The notes beneath the pieces are model-generated. The model was not told the origin of the DNA and did no database searches. It worked only from the letters and a program-made list of their open reading frames with translations. From SKVR01 sp037441525 (lineage in GTDB: Bacteria > Bacteroidota > Bacteroidia > Bacteroidales > UBA7960), in the NCBI GenBank assembly GCA_037441525.1, contig JBBISA010000002.1, positions 62,001 through 126,000 on the forward strand: a stretch of DNA of 64,000 bases, written 5' to 3'. A program made the position numbers and the translations under genes. Below, piece by piece: positions 37,364 through 46,936 of this stretch; positions within the stretch are counted from its first letter, which is position 1; each line of letters opens with the position of its first letter.

Positions 37364-37371
37364 CAAATGTA
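37364..37371 (-). promoter_or_regulatory. -7 promoter element of the riboswitch transcript
   Basis: On the minus strand TACATTTG matches TAnnTTTG and lies immediately upstream of the aptamer, the right place for its promoter. The -33 region (TTTC about 18 bases away) is one base off consensus. Confidence 0.5.
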
Positions 37372-37616
37372 GGTCAATTTTTTATCTTTGAAATAAAGAA
37401 ATAAAAAAACTATTAACAATTGTTGCTAATAACCCAATTGTCTGTTGGTTTTATATCTAATAAAGGCTATGGTTGATAGAAATTGCAGCACATGCAATTG
37501 TTGTTGCAATGCTTATAAAGATTGAAAAATATGGTGTTTTACGTAGAAACATGCTTGAACAATTGATTACTTTTATCTGAATTATTTTGTGATTCACTCA
37601 TTTTCCGTTTATTATT

Positions 37617-39167
37617 ATGCCACGAAACATACAGCAATTTAGTGAAGAGAGATACAAATCGGTGGTGAGATTATCAAATACCGGAGTATGGGAATATCAT
37701 TCTGATTCTCAATACCTTCTTTGTAGCCCCGAGTATTTTGAAATGCTCGGAATGGATGTCAGGGATTATCCTATGGATGGCCGGGCAAACCTGAAGGAGA
37801 CCTGGTTAGAACTTCTCCATCCAGAAGACTGTGAGCCTGCTGCCCAAAGGTTTCTTGATTACCTCAAAAGGGGGTCGCCAGGCATGTATGAAAATTATTT
37901 CAGGATGAAACACAGCAATGGCAAATGGCTGTGGATATGGTCGCGTGGGCAGACACTGAGAAATGTTGACGGCAGCTTTAGCGACCTTAAGGTGGGTATA
38001 CATATCAACATTACTGAACGAAAACTTGCTGAAGACGCTCTTTATGAAAGTGAGGAGAAACTTATTGCCCTTTTCGATGCAATGACTGAAATTGTTGTTT
38101 TGTATGAAGTGGTTTTTGATGAGGCCGGAAAACCCGTCAACTACCGCATAACCGATTGCAATGCTGCCTTTACCAATAATGTCGGTATCACTCATGATTT
38201 TGCAGTTGGCAAACTTGCCACTGAGGTTTATTAAGTGCCTGAATCTCCCTATATTAAAGAATTTATGGATGTGGCCATTACCGGTATACCTTTTTACTTT
38301 GACACCTATTTTCCATCCATGAAAAAGTACTTTTCTATTTCGGTGGTTTCACTCGGATTAAACAGGTTTGCAACTGTAACTACCGATATTACAAATATTA
38401 AACAGGCCGAACAAATCATTGCAGCCAAAAATAAGGAGCTCGAACAGATAGTCTGTGTAGCATCGCACGATCTAAGATCGCCCCTTGTCAACGTTGAAGG
38501 TTATAGCCAGGAACTCGGATTCGTATTTGACGACCTGAGGTCTATCATGGAAGATTTAAAAGATGAACCTGATAAAATAATTCCTGCCTTAGAGGGTTTA
38601 CTGGCAGAAATTACCGATTCTTTAACCCATATCCGGTTAAGTGTAAGGCAGATGGATGCATTGCTCAAAGGATTATTAACCCTTTCGAGGGTTGGCAGAG
38701 CTGCACTTAAGCATGAAAAAGTGAATATGGGTTTATTACTTCAAAGATTAATTGCCTCCATGGATTATCAAATTCACAAGTTGGACGGACAACTTGAAGT
38801 ATCTGTTTTGCCATACTGTTGGAGCGATTCTGTGCAGATATCGCAGGTCTTTTCCAATTTAATAGGAAATGCTTTAAAATACTCCCATCCTGAGAGAAAA
38901 CCCCTTGTGAAAATATATGGGTTTTCTGATAATGGAAAATCAAAATACGTGGTGGAAGACAATGGAATTGGCATAGATAAAGAACATCAGGAAATAATTT
39001 TCGAATTGTTTCACAGGCTCGATCCAACGGCAAAAGAGGGAGATGGGCTGGGACTTACCATTGTAAAACAAATTCTTTTCAGACTCGACGGCAGTATTAC
39101 CGTTGAATCGGAAGTCGGAGAAGGAAGCAGATTTATTGTTACACTGCAAGGCGCAGAAAATGATTGA
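37617..39167 (+). pseudogene. PAS-domain sensor histidine kinase interrupted by a stop codon
   Basis: One continuous frame of 516 residues is broken by TAA at 38232-38234. The first part (205 residues) has a complete PAS domain (about 10-130) and the first half of a second. The second part (310 residues) continues that PAS domain, followed by a histidine-kinase domain with ASHDLRSPLVNVEGY, the N-box LIGNALKYS, DNGIGI and GLGLTIVKQI. A GTG directly after the TAA could restart translation, but that would start inside the PAS fold. The stop probably replaced a Gln, Lys or Glu codon. The gene heads a signalling cluster. Confidence 0.72.
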
Positions 39168-39241
39168 AAAGGTTTATCAATTGCAGGGATTATTATGTTG
39201 ATAATTGTCCCTAAAATACTAACATAAAAAGAAAAACAAAA

Positions 39242-39685
39242 ATGAACAAGGAAGTAATAATTCTGGTGGCGGAAGATAACGAGGGTCATGCAGGTTTGAT
39301 ACTAAAGAATCTTGCAAGGGCAGGAATTGTAAATCCCATTATCCATTTTATAAATGGACAAGAAGTGCTTGATTATCTTTACCGTTCGGGTCCGGGCCCC
39401 CATAGAAAGGGCGGAGAATCATATATTTTGCTGCTCGATATAAGAATGCCTAAGGTAAATGGGGTAGAAGTTTTAAAACGTTTAAAATCCGATCCTGAAT
39501 TAAAAAAAATACCTGTGGTAATGATCACTACCACCGACGACCCAAGAGAGGTGGAAAACTGCCACGAGTTGGGTTGCAGCAATTACATTACCAAGCATGT
39601 TGAATACGAATCTTTTGCAAACGCCATAAGGCAATTTGGCTTGTTCCTGTCAGTGGTTCAGATACCACAGATTAATATAGATTAA
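39242..39685 (+). CDS. Single-domain response regulator (Rcp1 type)
   Basis: This 147-residue protein is one receiver domain without an output domain. The phosphoacceptor is Asp66 in LLLDIRMPKVNG. Acidic residues (EDN, 11-13) and the Thr/Lys positions (MITTTDD and YITKHV) are in place. The residue after the conserved Lys is His, where Pro is normal. Such proteins, related to Rcp1, usually pass phosphate between kinases. It lies between the broken kinase and a hybrid kinase. Confidence 0.88.
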   Translation: MNKEVIILVAEDNEGHAGLILKNLARAGIVNPIIHFINGQEVLDYLYRSGPGPHRKGGESYILLLDIRMPKVNGVEVLKRLKSDPELKKIPVVMITTTDDPREVENCHELGCSNYITKHVEYESFANAIRQFGLFLSVVQIPQINID

Positions 39686-39721
39686 TGTTGGAATAAACAA
39701 TGCATAATAACTGCAACAATA

Positions 39722-41314
39722 ATGGACCAGCCCCGCTCTAATAAACCATTTAATTTTCGCAAGATTTTGGTGGTGGAAGATGATCCCGGTCTTTTAGCTC
39801 TGATTGTAAAAACCTTAATTCGTTCTGGGTTTGATGCCCAAGGGGCATCCGATGGGAAGAAAGCCCTTGAAGCCATCAAAGAAGATCCCCAAAGGGTTAT
39901 TCTCATCGACCATCAATTGCCCGATATGAATGGTATGGAGCTGGTTAGAAAGCTTAAGGTAGAAGGGAATGAAGTAAATTTTATCTCAATGACAGGACAA
40001 GGCGACGAAAAGCTTGCCGTTGAGATGATGAAACTTGGTGCATCAGACTATCTTGTAAAAGAAATAGGGTTTATAAGTCTCTTGCCCGGTATCCTGGAAA
40101 GAGTGTTTCGAAACATCGAAACCGAAGTTCTTTTAAGAAAGGAACAGGAATCAAGAGCCATTCTTGAAAAGGAAATTGAAATCGCCAGAAATACGCTGCT
40201 ATTCAAACAAAAATTCCTGGCAAGCATTAGCCACGAAATTCGCACACCATTAACCGGGGTTATCGGAACCATAGAACTGCTTGAAAAAACAGGACTTGAT
40301 GATCGCCAGTTCGATCTGATAAATACCCTTAGGCAATCGTCTGAGAACCTTAGCGAAATAATTGATCAGGTACTTGATTATTCGAGAATTGAAGCCGGAA
40401 GGGTTAATCTGAACAAAACAGGTTTTTGCATTGATGAATTTGTGCAAGAAATTGAAGGTGTTTTTAATAGTCTATGCCGTAAACCAGTTATATTCAATAC
40501 ATTGGTTGAAAAAAACTTTCCTGTTTCCATTATAGCTGATGAAAAAAGAATATTGCAGATAGTTAACAATCTTTTGGTGAATGCAGTAAAGTTTACCGAG
40601 CAGGGAGAAATTACCTTAGAGATAAGGCTTGGCAAAAAAACTAATGAAAATGCCCATTTAATAGAATTTTCTGTTTCTGATACAGGCATTGGAATTTCGG
40701 AAGAAAACCTGAAAAATATCTTTACACCCTTTTCTCAGTTTCATCAGATTGAATCGCCAGATTATTCAGGTACCGGGCTGGGCTTGTCTATTTGCAAAGA
40801 GTTGGTTGAATTACATGGCGGACGTATTGAAGCTGAAAGTAAGGTGGGAAAAGGAAGCACATTCCGGTTTTACATTGAAGCCGAAATTTCGGATACCAAA
40901 TCCCTGATGAAAGGAAAACCCAATCAGATTAAGGTAAACAACAAGAAATCGCTGAGAGTGTTGTTAGTAGAGGATAAATTGATCAATCAGAAAGTAATAA
41001 ATCTTCTTCTCACAGCACTTGGGCATAAGGTAATTATTGCAGGTAATGGCTCGGAAGCGCTAAAAAAATTCAGACCGGGTATATTTGATCTTATCCTCAT
41101 GGATATTCAGATGCCGGTGATGGATGGAATTACCGCTACTCGCATGCTCAGGGATAAATACAAAAATGAATTACCTCCCGTGGTAGGGCTCAGTGCCAAT
41201 GCATTTGAAGGAGACCGCGAAAGATACCTGAACCAGGGCATGGATGACTACCTGACAAAACCGGTGCGCTCTGATGACTTTATCACTTTAATTGATAAAA
41301 TCTTTGCACATTAA
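39722..41314 (+). CDS. Hybrid sensor histidine kinase (REC-HK-REC)
   Basis: This 530-residue protein has no membrane segment. An N-terminal receiver domain (about residues 12-130, phosphoacceptor Asp63) is followed by a dimerisation helix with the phosphorylated His171 (SISHEIRTPLTGVIG), an ATPase domain with DTGIGI and GTGLGLSICKELV (about 290-400), and a second receiver with Asp461 (LILMDIQMPVMDG). It is therefore a cytoplasmic relay protein that receives phosphate at one end and passes it on. It lies 36 bases after the single receiver gene. Confidence 0.92.
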   Translation: MDQPRSNKPFNFRKILVVEDDPGLLALIVKTLIRSGFDAQGASDGKKALEAIKEDPQRVILIDHQLPDMNGMELVRKLKVEGNEVNFISMTGQGDEKLAVEMMKLGASDYLVKEIGFISLLPGILERVFRNIETEVLLRKEQESRAILEKEIEIARNTLLFKQKFLASISHEIRTPLTGVIGTIELLEKTGLDDRQFDLINTLRQSSENLSEIIDQVLDYSRIEAGRVNLNKTGFCIDEFVQEIEGVFNSLCRKPVIFNTLVEKNFPVSIIADEKRILQIVNNLLVNAVKFTEQGEITLEIRLGKKTNENAHLIEFSVSDTGIGISEENLKNIFTPFSQFHQIESPDYSGTGLGLSICKELVELHGGRIEAESKVGKGSTFRFYIEAEISDTKSLMKGKPNQIKVNNKKSLRVLLVEDKLINQKVINLLLTALGHKVIIAGNGSEALKKFRPGIFDLILMDIQMPVMDGITATRMLRDKYKNELPPVVGLSANAFEGDRERYLNQGMDDYLTKPVRSDDFITLIDKIFAH

Positions 41315-41418
41315 TTATTCTTTCTCACAATTTTAATTAACAATGTGCTGTTTAGGCAATATATTATTTATTTTGACTGCAATTTCTTTATAGTTATTCA
41401 ATTGCTTTAATCCAATCC

Positions 41419-44049
41419 ATGCAGCCACGTATCAGGAGCGAAAAATTCATCCAGGCTAAGATATTTTTTAGCTATACCCTATTGGTTATCATGCTGGCAG
41501 CTATTGTTTTCTTTGCCTTCACCAGCCTAAAACAATTAACTCATTCCACCGACCGCCTTGCGCAACCCAACCCCAGGGTTGATTTGCTTCACAAAATTGT
41601 ATATTCTATCTATCGGGCCGAAAGTAATATCCGCTCATATTCTTTAAACCAAAGAGATGAATTTCTTAATGCATATTTTAACGAACTTAATCGAATCAAT
41701 CAAATGGTTGATTCGCTTCAATTACTTGCCGAGGGAGATACCATTATCCGGCAAACCATTGATTCCATAAATATTGAACTATTGGGCAAAACCCGACTTC
41801 TCGACCAATTTATTGTTCTGAAAAAGCTTGATGTTAATTCTGTGTTTTACCATCAGGCAATGGAAAATATACTTCAGGCCACCAATGGAGAAAGCCGTAT
41901 CAGGGAAACTACCCACCAGACAATTGTAGATACTTTGCCTTCAACCCATCAAAACATAACACAGGAAGAAGTTGTGCGCGAAAAAAGCAACTTTTTCGAC
42001 AAGCTAAAGACTTTTTTTACCGGTAAACGCAACGAGCGACCTGAAAATGCTCATCTGACTGTGCAAATGCCCGAAAAATTTTATCCGCCTGTTTCTGCCC
42101 GAACCGATTCAATCGTTACTGTATATCAGGATGCAGACGCATTGAGGCGCGAGATTGAAAATACTATGTCAACCTTGTTTCAAAAACTCTACTCGCGCCA
42201 GGAAAATCTGCGTAGAGCTGAAACCCGTATTTTGCTGGAAGACAAAAGAATAATGGACCGTATTTGGTCGCTGGTTATTTTTCTTGAAGAACATGAAAGG
42301 GAAAAAGCACTGTCGGAAGCAGCCATGGCTCACACCAATGTGGGCAACACTACTATTAAAATCATGTTGGTTTTACTGATATCAATTTTAATCCTGATAT
42401 TTTTTTCCTGGCTCCTTTTCAACGATATCAATAAATCGCGTTATTACAGGCAGCAACTTATGGCCGAAAAAGCCAGAGCTGAAGAGTTGGTAAAGGTAAA
42501 ACAACGCTTTATGGCCAATATAAGCCATGAAATCCGTACACCACTAAATAGTATTGTCGGGTTTTCTGAGCAATTATTAAAGGGGGAACAAACCAGCAAA
42601 ACCGGAATTTTTGTCGATGCTATACATCAGTCATCCAAGCATTTACTCGAAATTGTAAATGATATTCTTGATTTTTCTAAAATGGAGGCCGGTAAGGTTT
42701 CTCTTGAGCTGGAACCCGTGAATATTGAACAAATAGCCAATGATGTATATGTTGCATTGGAAGGTATGGCACAGGCAAAGCAACTCGAGTTTGTTCTGGA
42801 TACTGCATCCCTGAAAAACAAATGGGTATATGCTGATTCGGTCAGAATAAGGCAAATACTGTTTAATCTGGCTGGTAATGCAGTAAAATTTACCAATCAG
42901 GGATGGGTAAAATTGTCAGTATTAACTGTCAACGTGAGCAATATTGAAAACAGTGAAAATATTGTTAGGATTTCAGTTGAAGACACAGGCATTGGCATTG
43001 AACCCTCACAGCAGGAAAAGATATTTGAAGAATTTTCGCAGGCTGATAGCCAATCAACACGTCAGTTTGGGGGTACCGGTTTAGGGCTTACCATTACCAG
43101 AAAACTTGTGGAAATGATGAATGGGCAGTTTTTTCTTGAAAGTATACCAGGTGAAGGGTCAGAATTCAGGATAGAAATACCTTTGCTGGTTGTCCAAGAA
43201 CCACACAATCCTGATGCAATCAAAGAAACGATTCTTCCCACCCATTTTTCGGCCAACATTCTTCTTGTTGACGATGACCGGCTCAACAGGCTTCTGATCA
43301 ATTCCATCTTTGAACCCTGGAAAGGCTTGAAGATAACCGAAGCAGAAGATCCGCAAAAAGCCCTGGAAATACTTGCACAAAATTCCTTTGATTTGATTAT
43401 TACTGATGTACAAATGCCAGGAATGACGGGCATGGAAATGGCTGTAAACATCAGAAATGCTTCAACAGAGAATAAAAGTGTCCCCATTATAGCCTGTACC
43501 GCAGATATTACTCCCGAAACGATTACCGCCATTCATGAAGCTGGCATAAATGATTATCTTCTAAAACCTTTTTCTGACGCCGATTTAAAAAGAAAGCTAA
43601 TGCATTGGCTGGACGAAAAATATCAGGCTGCCAAAAAGTCCAAAACAGATAATGAACAACCTGACCGGAAAGATGCCATGGAGCCAAAGGAAAAATTTGT
43701 TTATTCAATTGACGGACTCAGGAAGTTTACAGGCGACAACCCTGTTACCTTATCAACCATCCTTAAATCGTTTAGGGAAGATACTCTGAACAATGTAAAG
43801 CTATTGGAAGAGCACTTATTATCAGGTAACAGGAATGAGATTCATTTCGTTGTGCACAAAATGAGCCACATGTTTGAATTGCTTGATGTTGATTCTGCAC
43901 GCGACGCTTTATCCAGACTTGGCAATAAAGGAGTAGCAAATCTTACTAATGATCAGCTAACCAATGATGTAAAACAACTTATTGAAATTTCATTCCGGCT
44001 GCTAACAGTACTTGACGAAGACTGGAAAATCGAACTAATAAACCACTGA
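41419..44049 (+). CDS. Membrane hybrid sensor histidine kinase with REC and HPt domains
   Basis: This 876-residue protein senses something outside the cytoplasm. Two membrane helices (about residues 16-36 and 311-333) enclose a helical periplasmic region of about 275 residues, of the CHASE3 kind. The kinase core follows with His370 (NISHEIRTPLNSIVGFSE), DTGIGI and GTGLGLTITRKLVEM, then a receiver domain with Asp663 and a C-terminal HPt domain with His813 (VHKMSHMFELL). The full His-Asp-His relay is intact. It ends 9 bases from the convergent sigma-54 activator, its likely partner. Confidence 0.93.
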   Translation: MQPRIRSEKFIQAKIFFSYTLLVIMLAAIVFFAFTSLKQLTHSTDRLAQPNPRVDLLHKIVYSIYRAESNIRSYSLNQRDEFLNAYFNELNRINQMVDSLQLLAEGDTIIRQTIDSINIELLGKTRLLDQFIVLKKLDVNSVFYHQAMENILQATNGESRIRETTHQTIVDTLPSTHQNITQEEVVREKSNFFDKLKTFFTGKRNERPENAHLTVQMPEKFYPPVSARTDSIVTVYQDADALRREIENTMSTLFQKLYSRQENLRRAETRILLEDKRIMDRIWSLVIFLEEHEREKALSEAAMAHTNVGNTTIKIMLVLLISILILIFFSWLLFNDINKSRYYRQQLMAEKARAEELVKVKQRFMANISHEIRTPLNSIVGFSEQLLKGEQTSKTGIFVDAIHQSSKHLLEIVNDILDFSKMEAGKVSLELEPVNIEQIANDVYVALEGMAQAKQLEFVLDTASLKNKWVYADSVRIRQILFNLAGNAVKFTNQGWVKLSVLTVNVSNIENSENIVRISVEDTGIGIEPSQQEKIFEEFSQADSQSTRQFGGTGLGLTITRKLVEMMNGQFFLESIPGEGSEFRIEIPLLVVQEPHNPDAIKETILPTHFSANILLVDDDRLNRLLINSIFEPWKGLKITEAEDPQKALEILAQNSFDLIITDVQMPGMTGMEMAVNIRNASTENKSVPIIACTADITPETITAIHEAGINDYLLKPFSDADLKRKLMHWLDEKYQAAKKSKTDNEQPDRKDAMEPKEKFVYSIDGLRKFTGDNPVTLSTILKSFREDTLNNVKLLEEHLLSGNRNEIHFVVHKMSHMFELLDVDSARDALSRLGNKGVANLTNDQLTNDVKQLIEISFRLLTVLDEDWKIELINH

Positions 44050-44058
44050 AAGTCGTCT

Positions 44059-45429
44059 TTAATCAAGCGGAATCCCGTAGGCTTTAAGTTTATTGTATAG
44101 TGTGCGACGGTCAATATCGAGCAGCATGGCAGCCTTGGTTTTATTGTATTTTACTTTTTCTAAGGTAGCAACAATGATATCCCTTTCGGTTTTTTCGGCC
44201 TGACTTTTCAGAAATTTTTCACCAGCAGCCATTTCACTATTAGTATCAGGAACTGAGCTCTGGATTACTTCAGCAGGCAACGATTTCACCTCAAGTTCAT
44301 TCTCCCGTGAGAGTAAAACAGCCCTTTTAATTACATTTCTTATTTCCCTTATATTGCCAGGCCAGGGGTAGTTTTGAAAAATATCCATCAGATGTGCCGG
44401 TATGGAATTTACTTGCCGGTTCAGTTCGCGGTTCGATGAATCCAGGAAATGATTCACAAACAAAGGAATATCTTCCTTTCTTGCACGCAGGGGAGGAACC
44501 TTAATGGTAAACTCGTTGAGCCGGTGAAAAAGGTCTTCTCTGAAGCCACCCTGTTTTACTTGCTCCAGCAGGTCTTCATTGGTTGCGGCAAGTATGCGCA
44601 CATCAACCGGAATATCTTTATTGCTGCCAATTTTTTTTATATGTCGCTCCTGTATAGCACGCAACAATTTTACCTGTATATCGTAGGACAGGTTGCCAAT
44701 TTCATCGAGAAACAAGGTGCCCTGGTTTGCTGCCTCAAACTGGCCGGTTTTATCCTGAATAGCACCTGTAAATGAACCCTTTAGGTGCCCAAAGAATTCA
44801 CTTCCGGCCAATTCGCGCGATAATGCCCCGCAATCAACTGCTACAAAAGGTTTGTTGAACCGGCTGCTTTTTTCATGAATTTTACGGGCTATATATTCTT
44901 TTCCCGTGCCGCTTTCTCCCTGAATAATAACTGATAAATTAGTGCCGGCAACCAAACCTATGTGCTCATGAATAATACGTGCTGCCTCGCTAACTCCTTC
45001 CAGATAATCTTTTTGCTGGGTGCCATGTTTTGCCGTTGTTCCTGATATTGCCGCAGACTTGTGCGTTTCGAGCTTTTCAAGCCCACTTTTTATATGTGCC
45101 AGCAAGTCGTCGGGAATTACTGGTTTTGATACATATTCGTAGGCGCCAAACTTTATAGCGTTTACTGCCATTCGTATGTCGGCGTAGGCTGTCATAATTA
45201 TCGACACCGAATGGGGAGATTTTTCTCTGGTAATTTTTAGCAATTCTATACCATCGTTGTCCGGTAGCCTGAAATCTGTAAGAATAACATCATACTTTCC
45301 GGTTTCAATCATTTCTATACCTTTTTTTCCATTGTGAGCAAGATGGGCATCAAACCCATTTCTTTGCAGAAAGGCCTGAAGAGTCAGGCAAAAGGTTATG
45401 TCATCGTCAATTATCAGAACTTTTTTCAT
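44059..45429 (-). CDS. NtrC-family sigma-54 response regulator
   Basis: This 456-residue protein activates sigma-54 RNA polymerase at distant sites. The receiver domain has Asp52 (VILTDFRLPDNDG). The AAA+ domain has the P-loop GESGTGKE at 171-178, the sigma-54 contact loop GSFTGA at 218-223 (an Ser for the usual Ala at the second position), and LFLDEIG. The C-terminus is a Fis-type helix-turn-helix with KYNKTKAAMLLDIDRRTLYNKLKAYGI. It lies tail to tail with the membrane hybrid kinase, so the two probably form one pathway. Confidence 0.93.
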   Translation of the reverse strand: MKKVLIIDDDITFCLTLQAFLQRNGFDAHLAHNGKKGIEMIETGKYDVILTDFRLPDNDGIELLKITREKSPHSVSIIMTAYADIRMAVNAIKFGAYEYVSKPVIPDDLLAHIKSGLEKLETHKSAAISGTTAKHGTQQKDYLEGVSEAARIIHEHIGLVAGTNLSVIIQGESGTGKEYIARKIHEKSSRFNKPFVAVDCGALSRELAGSEFFGHLKGSFTGAIQDKTGQFEAANQGTLFLDEIGNLSYDIQVKLLRAIQERHIKKIGSNKDIPVDVRILAATNEDLLEQVKQGGFREDLFHRLNEFTIKVPPLRARKEDIPLFVNHFLDSSNRELNRQVNSIPAHLMDIFQNYPWPGNIREIRNVIKRAVLLSRENELEVKSLPAEVIQSSVPDTNSEMAAGEKFLKSQAEKTERDIIVATLEKVKYNKTKAAMLLDIDRRTLYNKLKAYGIPLD

Positions 45430-45520
45430 ACTAACCTAAATGGTGCGGACAGATAATTTACAGATTAATGTACCGGATGGGTTATATACTCTCCGGATGC
45501 AAATATAGGCTATTCTGAAT

Positions 45521-45551
45521 AAAAAAAGCTGCCCCCGAAAGAGGGCAGCTT
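45521..45551 (-). terminator. Rho-independent terminator after the coiled-coil lipoprotein
   Basis: On the minus strand a 9-bp stem (AAGCTGCCC with GGGCAGCTT, plus-strand 45526-45534 and 45543-45551) is followed by a T run (45527-45521). It lies 40 bases past the stop codon of the lipoprotein gene. Confidence 0.88.
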
Positions 45552-45591
45552 CTTCTTACTAAACACAAAAGTCAAAGCATTGAAACAAAAC

Positions 45592-46476
45592 CTATTCGAC
45601 ACTTACAATAAGATATCGGGTATTGCTCCAAAATTTTTCAGGGTTTTCAATTATAATAGTTGAAGATTCTTCATCAGCAGCCATCTCGAGCTTGTAGCTA
45701 TCTTGTGGGTGCAAACTAAGAAGGCTTGCTTTTTTTCCTGGAACGGTAAATTTGTTTGTTCTGGTTATATCAACCCTTGTAAAATAATCTTTGCTCGCGT
45801 TTGAATTAACAACAGTGGTTTTTCCAATACCCAGCAAACCGCCGGTGCGGTCAATTATTTGCTGGTCTCTCAACTGACGCTGTGTTCCGAATACATACCA
45901 TGCAGTGTTGAGTTGCTCAGTTTTCTGTTCAACCAGCATTTGGATGTCTGCATTTTCCTGTTCGAGTTTTTCGATGGATGCTGTAAGTTGTTCGTTCGAA
46001 ATATTGAGGCGATTCATATTGTCACGCAAAAGTGATATCTCGCTATTTCGTTGAGAAACTTCAGCGGTGAGACTGGCAACCAACTTTTCAAATTCTCCAA
46101 TTTTTACATTAGATTGGCGCAACTGCCTGTTCAGGCTGGCAATCCGTGCACGGTTGTCGTCCATGAGTTTGCTGATCACCTTCAGGTCATTTTCTATCTG
46201 ACTTTTAACATCCTGGTTCAGGTTTTCGCGGTCGCGGGTTTCCTCGGTAATAAGGTTCTGTCTTACTTTGATTTCGTTGAGATTGCTCTTTATCTGGGCC
46301 ATTGTTGCAAAGAATTCGTTGAGGCTTGATTCTTTATCAATGGTTTCCAATCGAAGGGTTTCATTTTCCTGTTCAAGCTGGGAAATTCGTTGTTGTTGTT
46401 CTTCCAACTTTCCCTGATTGCAGGAAATCATTATTAGTCCTGAAATTACGAATACTGAAATTTTTAAATACTTCAT
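45592..46476 (-). CDS. Coiled-coil lipoprotein
   Basis: This 294-residue protein has a lipoprotein signal peptide (cysteine at residue 19, MISC) and a long parallel coiled coil (about residues 22-190) rich in Glu, Gln, Leu and Asn. The C-terminal 100 residues form a conserved domain starting LNTAWYVFGTQRQLRDQ, present in a family common in Bacteroidota. Similar proteins have been described as surface adhesins, but I cannot confirm that here. It stands alone on its strand and upstream of it lies a perfect Rex operator, although at 148 bases. Confidence 0.75.
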   Translation of the reverse strand: MKYLKISVFVISGLIMISCNQGKLEEQQQRISQLEQENETLRLETIDKESSLNEFFATMAQIKSNLNEIKVRQNLITEETRDRENLNQDVKSQIENDLKVISKLMDDNRARIASLNRQLRQSNVKIGEFEKLVASLTAEVSQRNSEISLLRDNMNRLNISNEQLTASIEKLEQENADIQMLVEQKTEQLNTAWYVFGTQRQLRDQQIIDRTGGLLGIGKTTVVNSNASKDYFTRVDITRTNKFTVPGKKASLLSLHPQDSYKLEMAADEESSTIIIENPEKFWSNTRYLIVSVE

Positions 46477-46936
46477 TTTTTGAGAGATTTAATGTTTACG
46501 CCAATGTATTGTTAAAATATAATGCCACATTCATTGTAAAATACCTGCATGATAATTAAAGCCATAAAAATCAAATTATTATGAATTATTTCACCTGAAA
46601 ATTCCCGCCCCCATACATCTTTTTTTGTGAAATAATTTTCACAATTTGTACAAATCTTCAGTATGGGATTAAGGGTTTTATGGTTAAACACTTCATATTT
46701 TAACCGGTTTCATGCAGATGGTTTTACCCCTATAAAATCGGAGGAAACTGCTATTGCAATTCCTATGTGTTGAAATTAATTTTGATTTGGATATTTTTTC
46801 ATAGATGGTATGCTTTGATAGCCAGAGAAATATTCAATTATTTTTTTAGGTTTTATAACCTTCAACCTTCTACACCACTGGAATACATTGTTATTATAAT
46901 TAACAAAAGGGAAGTTTAATCAATTTTAAACAACAG
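46477..46936. other. Intergenic region upstream of decayed yfiR
   Basis: About 460 bases separate the divergent lipoprotein and yfiR pseudogene. It holds the Rex operator at 46625-46644. Otherwise the sequence is AT-rich; I found no consensus TAnnTTTG or sigma-54 promoter. Confidence 0.5.
46625..46644. promoter_or_regulatory. Rex operator
   Basis: TTGTGAAATAATTTTCACAA is a perfect match to the Rex consensus TTGTGAA-N6-TTCACAA. It lies between the coiled-coil lipoprotein gene and the yfiR pseudogene. rex itself is at 14473-15138, so the repressor that would bind here is encoded in the same window. Confidence 0.75.

Larger units (their letters stand above)
37063..37616. other. Intergenic region between the cobalamin operon and the kinase gene
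   Basis: About 550 bases hold the riboswitch, its promoter and the downstream pairing elements. The plus-strand part from about 37390 to 37616 is AT-rich; I see no promoter match for the kinase gene. Confidence 0.6.

Noticed and set aside
39171..39186. Sigma-54-like promoter (AGG...TTGCA spacing) before the single-domain response regulator
   Set aside because: The -12 half is good and GG/GC spacing correct, but the -24 element is AGGTTT instead of TGGCAC, so it is too weak to call.
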